From Actinomycetes bacterium (lineage in GTDB: Bacteria; Actinomycetota; Actinomycetes; Actinomycetales; Dermabacteraceae), in the NCBI GenBank assembly GCA_023389045.1, contig JAEWEZ010000010.1:1-10636 (forward strand): a DNA stretch of 10,636 bases. Direction: 5' to 3'. Numbering within the stretch: the stretch's first letter is position 1; the number at the start of each line of letters is the position of its first letter. The notes under the pieces were generated by a model. The model had not been told where the DNA came from. It did not search any database and saw nothing but the letters and a program-made list of their open reading frames with translations. A program made the position numbers and the translations under genes. Of this stretch, positions 1-6,206 are shown piece by piece.

Positions 1-154
1 GCCCCGTTCCGACGGTGCAGCTCGGCTCCGTCGGGCACCGCCCGGGAGATGCTGCGCGCGGGTGACATCAGGGAACAGCCGGAGAGACCCGAGAGGCAGA
101 TCGACCGCATATGACGCTATTTATTGCCGGGGTGAGCCGCCTAGGCTGGCTGCC
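1..154. other. Window edge; unresolved flank upstream of the SDR gene
   Basis: No complete gene is visible here. On the plus strand the third frame is open from the edge to a TGA at 63-65 and could be the last 20 residues of an upstream gene. On the minus strand an ATG at 68 opens a frame that runs off the edge and could be the start of a divergent gene. Both have GC-rich third positions, so I cannot choose between them. A 7-bp inverted repeat (CCGACGG at 9-15, CCGTCGG at 28-34, 12-nt loop) lies inside this stretch. Positions 66-141 show nothing recognisable beyond an AT-richer patch near 109-126. Confidence 0.3.
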
Positions 155-155
155 A
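142..155 (+). promoter_or_regulatory. -10 element and leaderless start of the SDR gene
   Basis: TAGGCT at 142-147 fits the actinobacterial TANNNT -10 hexamer and is followed by exactly 7 nt before the ATG at 155. No Shine-Dalgarno sequence precedes that ATG. The simplest reading is that transcription starts at the A of the start codon and the mRNA is leaderless. No convincing -35 box is visible at the usual distance. Leaderless mRNAs are common in actinomycetes; this instance is inferred. Confidence 0.55.
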
Positions 156-952
156 TGAACGAGACCACTGCATCCCCTGCCGCTTCTGCTTCCGAACCGC
201 TGACCGCCGTGGTCACGGGCGCCTCCTCCGGGATTGGCCGCGCCACGGCGGCGCACCTTGCCGCCGACGGCTGGCGCGTGCTCGGTGTGGCGCGCCGTGA
301 GGATCGGCTCGCATCGCTCGCGGAAGAGACCGGCTGCGAGGTGCTCGCCGTGGACGTGACCAATGATGAGTCGGTGGCCGCTCTGCGTTCCCGTGTGGAG
401 GAACTGTTCGGTGGACGTTTGAACGCCCTGGTCACAATCGCTGGGGGAGCGCTCGGGGTGGAGCATGTGGAGCAGGCAGACCTTGCCAAATGGCAGGGCA
501 TGTACGACACCAATGTGCTCGGTGCTGTGCGTGTGATCCGCGAACTACTCCCGGCGGTGCGTGCCTCCGGCCGTGGCGACCTGCTCCTGCTCACCTCCAC
601 GGCGGCGCAGGCCCCCTACATTGGCGGGGCCGGGTACAACGCCGCGAAGTCGGGGGAGCACATGCTCGCCGGGGCGCTGCGCCTGGAACTGAATGGGGAA
701 CCGATCCGTGTGATCGAGGTGGCCCCCGGGATGGTGCACACCGAGGAGTTCTCGCTGGTGCGGCTGGGCGGCGATCAGGAAGCGGCCGACGCGGTGTACG
801 AGGGGGTCACCTCACCGCTGACCGCTGAGGATTGCGCCGACGTCATCGCCTACGCGCTGAACGCCCCGCACCACGTGAACCTTGATCTGGTGACGATCCG
901 TCCGCTCGCGCAGGCCTCGAACTACCTGGTCGCACGCCACAAGGGGCTGTGA
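155..952 (+). CDS. Short-chain dehydrogenase/reductase, YdfG-like, probably NADP(H)-dependent
   Basis: This 265-residue protein has the length of a classical SDR and should be a soluble oxidoreductase acting on a small hydroxy or oxo compound. The Rossmann glycine motif TGASSGIG is at residues 21-28. Two arginines after the second strand (47-48) favour NADP(H), and an Asp (68) sits in the DVT motif. The catalytic set is Asn120, Ser148, Tyr161 and Lys165 (YNAAK). The C-terminal half, with PGMVHTEEF and the later HVNLDLVTIRP segment, resembles E. coli YdfG and related 3-hydroxy acid dehydrogenases. The usual NNAG motif reads TIAG (94-97). I chose the ATG at 155 because homology begins soon after it and a -10 box lies 7 nt upstream; the frame stays open upstream with no typical sequence. 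The exact substrate is unknown. Confidence 0.9.
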   Translation: MNETTASPAASASEPLTAVVTGASSGIGRATAAHLAADGWRVLGVARREDRLASLAEETGCEVLAVDVTNDESVAALRSRVEELFGGRLNALVTIAGGALGVEHVEQADLAKWQGMYDTNVLGAVRVIRELLPAVRASGRGDLLLLTSTAAQAPYIGGAGYNAAKSGEHMLAGALRLELNGEPIRVIEVAPGMVHTEEFSLVRLGGDQEAADAVYEGVTSPLTAEDCADVIAYALNAPHHVNLDLVTIRPLAQASNYLVARHKGL

Positions 953-1189
953 GAATCACGCCCACCTGAGCACGGATTCTGTGCCCGGATGGAGTGAAGT
1001 CGAGGGTGGTGTCATCCCTGGGTCGTACAGGATCCGGGAGGAATGGGTACTTGGGCCTGATGTGGCCGCGGTCGCCTCTGCCCGATGCTGAGAACACACC
1101 GAGGAAATCCCCGGAAACAGCTGGAATACAGCAGCCAGGGACTCGGTGGTTCGACAGCAGAGACGACCGTGATACGGGAGGGCCGAGAG

Positions 1190-1405
1190 ATGACCACCGG
1201 AACCGAGCTGAGGGTGCGTGAGCAGGATCGACGCCGCGCTGGCCGCCCGGCCGTGTTCGCGGTGATGCTCGCGGTGGCTGCCCTGATGGCCCTCGGGATC
1301 ATGCTGGCCGGCCCGGCCGTGGGGGTTGCCCCCGCCGTGGTCGTGGCTACTGCAAGCCTGCTGATCGTCGCACTCGCCTGGCTGCTTGCGGGACCGCGCG
1401 ACTGA
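1190..1405 (+). CDS. Small two-helix membrane protein, unknown function
   Basis: A 71-residue protein whose ATG is preceded by GGGAGGG (1176-1182) at 7-nt spacing. That is why I prefer this start to an in-frame ATG 35 codons upstream. The first 20 residues are polar and strongly basic (a run of arginines around 14-19). Two hydrophobic segments follow, at about 21-42 and 47-67, joined by a short Gly/Pro turn, and the protein ends two residues after a basic GPRD tail. This suggests an integral inner-membrane hairpin with both ends in the cytoplasm. It converges on the ferredoxin gene with only 24 bp between stop codons. The 237 bp upstream hold no clear promoter or hairpin. I do not recognise the family. 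Confidence 0.7.
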   Translation: MTTGTELRVREQDRRRAGRPAVFAVMLAVAALMALGIMLAGPAVGVAPAVVVATASLLIVALAWLLAGPRD

Positions 1406-1429
1406 CAGGCCGCAGCGCGCCGCTCGGGG

Positions 1430-1702
1430 TCAGACGTCGATCTCGATTTCGCCGATGCCGCGCGAAACGCACGTGGTCAGCTGGGTTTCCTTTTCGTCGT
1501 CCATCAGGAACTCATCGAGATGCTCGACCTCACCCGAGACGAGCGGCACCACGCAGGTGCCGCAGACGCCACCCTCGCATGAGTAGTCCATGGTGATGCC
1601 GGCATCGAGCAGAGCCTGCAACAGGGACTGGCCCTCCTCCACCTCCACGGTGATGCCGGACTTCAGGCACTTGGCGGTGAAAGGCTCGCCGAACAGGGAC
1701 AT
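1430..1702 (-). CDS. Stand-alone plant-type [2Fe-2S] ferredoxin
   Basis: A 90-residue electron carrier, presumably cytosolic, holding one [2Fe-2S] cluster. The ligand pattern is clear: Cys42, Cys47, Cys50 and Cys78 (C-x4-C-x2-C-x27-C), within SCEGGVCGTC and TTCVSRG. The sequence after the cluster loop (a Gly-Glu, then His-Leu-Asp-Glu and DDE before the last Cys) resembles the C-terminal ferredoxin domain of phthalate dioxygenase reductase or vanillate O-demethylase reductase more than photosynthetic ferredoxins. Here it stands alone, with no flavin or NAD domain. The ATG at 1702 has an AAGGAG (1713-1708) at 5-nt spacing; a longer in-frame start at 1774 lacks this support. No partner oxygenase or reductase lies in the window, so the redox partner is unknown. 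Confidence 0.88.
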   Translation of the reverse strand: MSLFGEPFTAKCLKSGITVEVEEGQSLLQALLDAGITMDYSCEGGVCGTCVVPLVSGEVEHLDEFLMDDEKETQLTTCVSRGIGEIEIDV

Positions 1703-1732
1703 GACATCTCCTTGCTGTGTGGTCCGTGAGGG

Positions 1733-1751
1733 CCCGCGGTGCTCCCGCGGG
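1733..1751. repeat. 7-bp inverted repeat upstream of the ferredoxin gene
   Basis: CCCGCGG (1733-1739) and CCGCGGG (1745-1751) form a perfect stem with a 5-nt loop. It lies about 30-50 nt upstream of the ferredoxin ATG on the minus strand, outside any likely coding region. It could be a leader hairpin, an operator or a weak terminator for the regulator operon. GC-rich stems of this size also occur by chance in such a genome. Confidence 0.45.
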
Positions 1752-1852
1752 GCGGGACGAACGCTTTCCAGCATGGCACGGCAAGGCTCGAAGGAGGGAG
1801 GACCTGTGCGCCATTGGACATCCGGGCCGTGCCCGCAGGAGACCTCAGAGAA

Positions 1853-1924
1853 CAGCCTGCAGAAAAACTGGTTGAGGAACCGGCAGAGAAGTCGGTGGAC
1901 GAACCGGCAGACGAACTAGAGGAT
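1853..1924. repeat. Three tandem imperfect 24-bp units overlapping the regulator 3' end
   Basis: Units lie at 1853-1876, 1877-1900 and 1901-1924. Units 2 and 3 share an identical first 11 bases (GAACCGGCAGA). Read on the plus strand in one frame they encode three 8-residue acidic units (QPAEKLVE, EPAEKSVD, EPADELED). Unit 3 covers the last codons and the stop of the response regulator on the other strand. No start with a ribosome site is convincing for a plus-strand gene here. Confidence 0.6.
1863..1883 (-). terminator. Possible weak intrinsic terminator of the kinase-regulator operon
   Basis: On the minus strand, 33 nt after the regulator stop codon, GGTT (1881-1878) pairs with AACC (1873-1870) around a CCTC loop. 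The stem continues through one mismatch to a C-G pair and is followed at once by five T (1867-1863). The stem is short, so the T-run is the main support. Confidence 0.3.
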
Positions 1925-2692
1925 CCGACGATCCCGCGCCCAGCGGGTCAGCTCCCGTCGGTTCGAGAGCTGCAGCTTCCGCAGCACGCGGGAGACGTGG
2001 CTTTCCACCGTGCGGTCGGAAATAAACAGGGCCGAGGCTGCCTCCCGGTAGGTGTACCCGCGGGCGATCAGCTTCATGACCTCCTGTTCGCGGGGGGAGA
2101 GAAGATCAAGGTCCGACGGGGAGGCCGGCACGGACCCGCGGAAAGCATCCAGCACGAAGCCGGCCAGACGCGGGGAGAACACGGCATCGCCCCCGGCGAC
2201 CTTGCGCAGCGCAGCCACCAGATCATCCCCGGTGATCGACTTGGTCACGTATCCGCGTGCTCCAGCCCGGATGACCGCGAGAACATCTTCCTCAGCATCC
2301 GAGACCGACAGTGCCAGGCAACGCACCGCGGCCCCGGACGGCGTGGTCAGCCCGCTGAGCGCCTCCGCGACTTCGGCGCCGCCTCCGCCGTGACCGCCCG
2401 GAAGATGCACATCCAAGAGCACCACATCAGGGCGGTGCACCGTCGCGAGCGAAATCGCAGAGGGAACATCATGCGCCTGCGCAACCACCGTGATCCCCGG
2501 ATCGGTGCGGGTGATCTCCCCGGACACCCCAGCCGCGAAAATATGGTGGTCATCCACGACGAGCACGCTCAGCTCCCCCGGAGCGGGAGCCTGCGCGGGA
2601 GGAGCCGCGCACAGCGGCGGTTCAGTGTGTGCACCGCTAGATGCTGTGGGCTGCTCGGCGGGATGAGGGGAGTCGGGAACTGGGCGTGCCAT
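1916..2692 (-). CDS. LuxR/NarL-family response regulator of the PspC kinase (EsrR-like)
   Basis: This 258-residue DNA-binding regulator pairs with the kinase encoded just upstream. Residues 1-40 are a Pro/Ala-rich tail of no recognised fold. The receiver spans about 41-165, with the acidic pair Asp47-Asp48, phosphoacceptor Asp94 in VVLLDVHLPGG, Ser129 and Lys151 in GYVTKS. An atypical Gly/His-rich stretch (HGGGG) follows Asp94. The C-terminal LuxR helix-turn-helix occupies about 196-255 (LSPREQEVMKLIARGYTYRE, then SDRTVESHVSRVLRKL). The ATG is 4 nt after the kinase stop, with AGGAGA inside the kinase end at about 10-nt spacing, so the two are cotranscribed and coupled. Likely targets include the divergent control region at 4092-4250. 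An EsrR role is inferred from gene order and domains. Confidence 0.92.
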   Translation of the reverse strand: MARPVPDSPHPAEQPTASSGAHTEPPLCAAPPAQAPAPGELSVLVVDDHHIFAAGVSGEITRTDPGITVVAQAHDVPSAISLATVHRPDVVLLDVHLPGGHGGGGAEVAEALSGLTTPSGAAVRCLALSVSDAEEDVLAVIRAGARGYVTKSITGDDLVAALRKVAGGDAVFSPRLAGFVLDAFRGSVPASPSDLDLLSPREQEVMKLIARGYTYREAASALFISDRTVESHVSRVLRKLQLSNRRELTRWARDRRIL

Positions 2693-2696
2693 AGGG

Positions 2697-4091
2697 TCAT
2701 CGTCTCCTGAGAGGAAGGGTGAGAGCCACTTCGGTGCCGCCACCGGGGGCGGGATGCACGAGGGCGCTGCCACCGGCGCGCTGCATACGCCCGATGATGG
2801 ATTCGCGCACCCCGAGGCGATCCTCGGGAACACGCGAAAGATCAAAGCCGGGGCCGCGGTCGCGGACGAACGCCTCAATCCGATCCTCGGCCACATCCAC
2901 GAACACATCCACCCCGTCGCGCCCATGCCGGCAGGCATTCACGGTCGCTTCCCGCAGCGCCCCGAGCAGCGGGCGCATCTGCTCACTGAGCGTGGCTTCC
3001 CCGACCACCACGGTGTGCACATCGGTGCCGTGCGCATCTTCGAGTTCTGCGGTCAGTGCCACAACCGCGGCACGCAGCTCGGTGGGGGCCTCATCGGTGG
3101 CGCCGTCCTGGTAGAGCCAGCGCCGCAGCTCGCGTTCCTGACGGCGGGCAAGACGCCGGATCTCCTCGGCGTCTTTTCCGGGGCGCTGCATCACCGCGAG
3201 GGTTTGCAGCACCGAATCATGCAGATGCGCCGTCGTCTCCCGATGATGCTGCACGACCGCCCGCTGCGCCGCCTCTTCCCGCAGACGCCCCCAGAGCCGT
3301 CGGCCCCAGGGAACCAGCAGGAGCGCGAGCAGCCCGAGCACCCCGAGGACCGTCAGCAGGAGCAGGGCGGCGATACGCATGCCCAGGAGCACCGTGACCA
3401 TGATGATCGTGCCGCTGAACAGGCCCGCGATCCCCACCCCGAGGGCAAGGAGCGGAAGGGTGCCGCTCCAGCGCCCCTCGTCCAGATCATCCAGCGGGAG
3501 CAACCCGAAGGCGACCCCGGCGCACATGCCTGAGAACAGCAGCAGCAGGAAACCGCCGTACCACTGGGAGTCATCCACGAGGATGCCCATTGATTGGTCC
3601 GCTATGAGAAGAAGATCGGCCCCGGCGCTCGCCAAAACCGTCATGGCGGTGGCGCCAACCAGGCAGGATAGGGCGATCCAGCGCCCCACAAGAACCGGGA
3701 GGGGCCGACGGTGCACTCGCCGGGCACGCTCGGGCATACCGCGCACCGCGGCGAGGTCATCACTGACCGCGGCGCTGCGTCGCTGCGCGTCGTCATCGGG
3801 AAGCGCCCACCACAGCACCGTGTACAGCAGGATGACGGCGCTGGCCGGAAGCAGAATGAGGCGCGCGTCATTTGCCACCGGATAGGAAAAGTCGGCGGTA
3901 TCGGCCGGGGCCGTGATGGTGATCAGAGCGGCCGGAAGGAACAGCAGCAGCGCCCAGAGTGCGGCAAGGATGCGCACGAGGGCGCGCGGTGCCCGAAGCT
4001 GGCGGGCAATCACCGCGCACACACCGGCGAGCACGGCCTCCTCGCGGCGCCGTGTCCACGCTGAGGCCGGCGGAAGAATCAGCTCGGCCAT
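2697..4091 (-). CDS. PspC-domain sensor histidine kinase (EsrS-like, HisKA_3 type)
   Basis: A 464-residue membrane kinase. A PspC domain opens the protein (about 10-60, with VLAGVCAVIARQL and a following helix), the fold also found in the divergent neighbour. Further hydrophobic segments lie near 78-98, 132-152, 155-172, 177-200, 211-233 and 235-262, so the sensor part is almost wholly in the membrane, with no large outside domain. The dimerisation segment carries phosphoacceptor His291 in HLHDSVLQTL. The ATPase domain has the N-box with Asn385 (EATVNACRHG), the G1 box DRGPGFD (411-417) and a G2 region with GVRESIIGRM. This is the layout of kinases paired with NarL-type regulators. The start lies 6 nt after a -10-like hexamer and has no SD, suggesting a leaderless mRNA. 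EsrS equivalence is by analogy. Confidence 0.93.
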   Translation of the reverse strand: MAELILPPASAWTRRREEAVLAGVCAVIARQLRAPRALVRILAALWALLLFLPAALITITAPADTADFSYPVANDARLILLPASAVILLYTVLWWALPDDDAQRRSAAVSDDLAAVRGMPERARRVHRRPLPVLVGRWIALSCLVGATAMTVLASAGADLLLIADQSMGILVDDSQWYGGFLLLLFSGMCAGVAFGLLPLDDLDEGRWSGTLPLLALGVGIAGLFSGTIIMVTVLLGMRIAALLLLTVLGVLGLLALLLVPWGRRLWGRLREEAAQRAVVQHHRETTAHLHDSVLQTLAVMQRPGKDAEEIRRLARRQERELRRWLYQDGATDEAPTELRAAVVALTAELEDAHGTDVHTVVVGEATLSEQMRPLLGALREATVNACRHGRDGVDVFVDVAEDRIEAFVRDRGPGFDLSRVPEDRLGVRESIIGRMQRAGGSALVHPAPGGGTEVALTLPLRRR

Positions 4092-4097
4092 GGGAGC

Positions 4098-4103
4098 ATT
4101 GTG
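4098..4103 (-). promoter_or_regulatory. -10 element of the kinase-regulator operon
   Basis: On the minus strand CACAAT (4103-4098) is followed by 6 nt and the kinase ATG at 4091. There is no SD sequence, so a leaderless transcript is likely. The match lacks the first T of TANNNT, and no clear -35 is seen. Confidence 0.4.
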
Positions 4104-4110
4104 CCGCGTC

Positions 4111-4163
4111 GAGCACCCTCACCGGCTATCACCCGCAGGTGCTCCGGGAGGGAACCGGAGCAC
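4111..4163. promoter_or_regulatory. Candidate operator: perfect 9-bp inverted repeat plus a third half-site
   Basis: GTGCTCCGG (4139-4147) and CCGGAGCAC (4155-4163) are perfect inverted arms separated by 7 nt, giving a 25-bp dyad. A further half-site, GAGCACC (4111-4117), is the exact complement of GGTGCTC at 4138-4144. So three copies of GAGCAC/GTGCTC fall within 53 bp, one of them close to the kinase -10. NarL/LuxR-family regulators bind inverted repeats, and this is the shared control region of both arms of the system. Binding by the encoded regulator is inference; a hairpin role in RNA is the alternative. Confidence 0.5.
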
Positions 4164-4180
4164 AGCCGCCGGGGAATCGG

Positions 4181-4215
4181 GGAGATCTCCGGGGGCGGCA
4201 GGGGATGGGACCGGG
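4181..4215 (+). other. 10-bp palindrome and G-run motif in the divergent region
   Basis: GGAGATCTCC at 4181-4190 is a perfect palindrome. Immediately after it, four G-runs (4191-4195, 4201-4204, 4207-4209, 4213-4215) with loops of 5, 2 and 3 nt meet the usual pattern for a G-quadruplex. The motif is on the coding strand, 36-60 nt upstream of the PspC gene. G-runs are frequent in GC-rich DNA, so function is uncertain. Confidence 0.35.
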
Positions 4216-4237
4216 CGCAGGGACAGCACCGACGGGG

Positions 4238-4243
4238 CAGGAT
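4238..4243 (+). promoter_or_regulatory. Possible -10 element of the PspC gene
   Basis: CAGGAT is followed by 7 nt and the ATG at 4251, the spacing expected of a leaderless start, and mirrors the kinase promoter on the other strand. The overlapping AGGA (4239-4242) could instead act as a weak SD at 8-nt spacing. I cannot separate the two from sequence. Confidence 0.35.
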
Positions 4244-4250
4244 AGAGAGC

Positions 4251-5801
4251 ATGAGTGAGACTGAGCAGCGGCCAGCGGATGCCGTGGAGCAGACGATTCG
4301 GGCTGCCATTGCGCCGCGTCGTCGCCGCGGCCCCGTAGAGCAGGCCCTGCTCTCCGGCCTGCTTAGGCGTGACGATAACCGCTGGGTCTCCGGGGTCTGT
4401 GCCGCGGTGGCGCGGGCCGTGGGTCTCCCGGTTCGTCTGGTGCGGCTCGAGGCCTTCCTTCTTCTCCTGCTCGGCATCGGGCCTGCGCTCTATCTCGTGG
4501 CGACGCTCCTGCTCCCGCGAGAAGTGGGGGAGGGACAGAACCCCGAGATCGAAACTCCGCGCAGCCGCGCGGATTCCGGACGGGGACGCGTCGGGGACGC
4601 GCTCGCTCTTCTCGCGGTCCTGCCGGCTCTCGGGCTTGGCCTGTTCTGGCTGTTCATCCTCTATTTTTCGCTTCCCTCCCTGGTGGGGTTGCTGCTTGTT
4701 GTGGCCGCTGTGATCGCGCTGGTTCTGCGCCTTGCGGCGCATCGCGCGCAGGAATCACGACGGGCCGTGATCCTCGCGGGCCTCGCTGCGCGGGCTGGGC
4801 TCGAGGACGAGGACGCCCTGCGCGAGTTTCTGCGTGAGCAGCAGAGTCGGGCACCGTGGGCTTTCGGCGGTGCAGTGCAGCAGACGGGGGAGGGCTCCGT
4901 CTCGCAAGCGGAAGCAACATCGGGCGACGGAGCAGCGCCGACGGGGCAGCACCCTGCGGGGCAGCAGCCTGCGCGGCGCAGCTTCCCCGGGCTCGGCAGG
5001 CACAGTGCAGACCCTCGTACGCACATTTCCAGTCGCACCGTCAGCGCCACCTTCGCTCTGATGGCGGTCGCTGTGGCCGCCATGCTCACCGTCTTGAACC
5101 TCGACCCGGGCCTCGCCGGGAGTGTGGCCCAGGGGCCGCTCCTGCCGCAGCTTGGGCGGATCGCCGCCGGGCTCGGTGCCGCGAGCCTGGTGGCCGCCAT
5201 CGTGCTGATTCATCAGGGGCTCAAAGGCCGCTACAGCGTGCTGCTGGCCGCGGCCGCGACCCTCACCCTGGTGGGAACGGTGGGAGGCACACTCTGGCTG
5301 CGTCTGACGCACGATCCGCAGGCAGAACCCGTGCAGATCGACGCTTCCCATATGACCTACGGGGAACAGCGCAGCTGCCCGCAGGGGCTGGAAGCCTGGA
5401 GGCGCCCCGTCGTGATCGACCTGCGCGATCTGAACGAAGCCGATGCCCACCGCCTGCGCGCCCAGGCAACCGAGCAGGCCGGGAACGCCTCCGGGGCGCT
5501 CTCCTTCGTGGACTGCACCCAGACGGCTTTCCCCCATGCCACGATCCTCATGCCGAAGGATCCGAACCTCGTCTCGGTCGACGTGATCTCCACCCTCGGA
5601 GCCGATCAGCATGCGGGAACGACCACCGGGAACAGTGCGGTCTCGGTGTACGTGCGCAGCGACCTGGGAGAAACGACGATTGTGGATCACGCCGATGCGG
5701 TGCCGCTGAAACCCGCCAGCGAGTTCGATCCGGGCAGCCCCACGGGGGAGACGCCACAGCCGAGTGATGCCGGGGGAGCGGAAGGCGGGGCGGATCAGTG
5801 A
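4251..5801 (+). CDS. PspC-domain multi-pass membrane protein (EsrI-like)
   Basis: A 516-residue inner-membrane protein, probably the partner that restrains the divergent kinase. The PspC domain is at about 32-90 (LLRRDDNRWVSGVCAAVARA, then a long hydrophobic helix ending LLLPR). Hydrophobic segments follow near 115-137, 141-162, 264-284, 304-321 and 328-351. Between the third and fourth segments lies an about 100-residue polar linker (165-262), rich in Ala, Gln and Gly. After the last helix a soluble domain of about 165 residues (352-516) holds two cysteines (376, 422) and a Pro/Gly-rich acidic tail. If it lies outside the cell, these could form a disulfide. The ATG at 4251 is chosen over upstream in-frame ATGs because protein-like sequence and the PspC domain start here. 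The gene overlaps the next by 4 nt. Inhibition of the kinase is known for C. glutamicum EsrI and is only inferred here. Confidence 0.87.
   Translation: MSETEQRPADAVEQTIRAAIAPRRRRGPVEQALLSGLLRRDDNRWVSGVCAAVARAVGLPVRLVRLEAFLLLLLGIGPALYLVATLLLPREVGEGQNPEIETPRSRADSGRGRVGDALALLAVLPALGLGLFWLFILYFSLPSLVGLLLVVAAVIALVLRLAAHRAQESRRAVILAGLAARAGLEDEDALREFLREQQSRAPWAFGGAVQQTGEGSVSQAEATSGDGAAPTGQHPAGQQPARRSFPGLGRHSADPRTHISSRTVSATFALMAVAVAAMLTVLNLDPGLAGSVAQGPLLPQLGRIAAGLGAASLVAAIVLIHQGLKGRYSVLLAAAATLTLVGTVGGTLWLRLTHDPQAEPVQIDASHMTYGEQRSCPQGLEAWRRPVVIDLRDLNEADAHRLRAQATEQAGNASGALSFVDCTQTAFPHATILMPKDPNLVSVDVISTLGADQHAGTTTGNSAVSVYVRSDLGETTIVDHADAVPLKPASEFDPGSPTGETPQPSDAGGAEGGADQ
4943..4972 (+). repeat. Two tandem 15-bp units in the PspC gene linker
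   Basis: GGGGCAGCACCCTGC (4943-4957) and GGGGCAGCAGCCTGC (4958-4972) differ at one base. They encode GQHPA and GQQPA in the polar linker, so the in-frame unit can change linker length without breaking the protein. Confidence 0.7.
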
Positions 5802-6151
5802 ATGAGAAGCGCCTGAGCGGCGAGAGCACCGTCGGCCCCCTGCGAGGAGAAACCGACGAGACCCCGCGCGAGGCCCCTCACGAGACCCTGCAGGAGCATA
5901 CGCCGCTGCCCGCCCAGCGGACCGGGGTTGGCTGCGGAACCCTCCTCATCGTCGTCCTCATCCTCTGCCTGCTCGCCGTGGTTCCGGTGCCGCGCGTTCC
6001 CGGCTGGGTGATTGGCGTCGTCGGCGTGCTGGGGCTATCCGCCATGCTGACCGTCATGGCCCTGCTGCCGCGCCGCCCGCACCAGAACACGAGCACCACG
6101 ACCCGGGAACCCACCCCGTCGGCCCCTGAGCAGGAACATCGGCCTGAATGA
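5798..6151 (+). CDS. Small membrane protein coupled to the PspC gene, unknown function
   Basis: A 117-residue protein starting at a GTG that overlaps the PspC stop as GTGA, a layout that favours translational coupling and shared dosage. An ATG 4 nt later is out of frame. Residues 1-43 are polar and charged with several Thr/Glu and Pro. Two hydrophobic helices follow at about 46-64 and 69-91, separated by a Pro/Arg turn, and a 26-residue Thr/Pro/Glu tail ends the chain. Both ends therefore probably lie on the same side of the membrane. I do not recognise a named family. The context suggests a fourth part of the envelope-stress module, perhaps assisting the PspC protein, but this is inference. 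Confidence 0.75.
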   Translation: MNEKRLSGESTVGPLRGETDETPREAPHETLQEHTPLPAQRTGVGCGTLLIVVLILCLLAVVPVPRVPGWVIGVVGVLGLSAMLTVMALLPRRPHQNTSTTTREPTPSAPEQEHRPE

Positions 6152-6193
6152 GTCGCGGCTCTCACCGGCGCACGCCCACGGCGCAAACACCGT

Positions 6194-6199
6194 TAGACT
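6194..6199 (+). promoter_or_regulatory. -10 element of ileS
   Basis: TAGACT fits TANNNT and lies just before the T-box leader. A start near A6207 would give an mRNA leader of about 237 nt that includes every T-box element. No good -35 is visible; the region about 17 bp upstream is only GC-rich. Confidence 0.5.
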
Positions 6200-6206
6200 G
6201 ACCGCC

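Noticed and set aside
9..34. An inverted repeat at the window edge as a terminator of an upstream gene.
   Set aside because: The 7-bp stem has a 12-nt loop and would lie within the only plausible plus-strand coding tail, so it is as likely to be chance.
1392..1431. A possible bidirectional terminator between the converging small membrane protein and ferredoxin genes.
   Set aside because: Only a 5-bp GCGCG/CGCGC stem with a 15-nt loop and a loosely matching outer arm, partly inside both genes, and no T-run on either strand.
1772..1919. A plus-strand 48-codon frame starting with ATG at 1773 and ending at the regulator stop.
   Set aside because: No SD at the ATG. The shared end comes from the CTAG sequence being readable as TAG on both strands, and the composition is not protein-like.
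1739..2710. A long plus-strand frame opposite the response regulator.
   Set aside because: No suitable start with a ribosome site and no domain. The regulator on the other strand has a full receiver and HTH. Only the 24-bp repeat part is kept as an observation.
4755..5690. A 311-codon minus-strand frame inside the PspC gene.
   Set aside because: Shadow frame with no motif. The plus strand has PspC and membrane helices.
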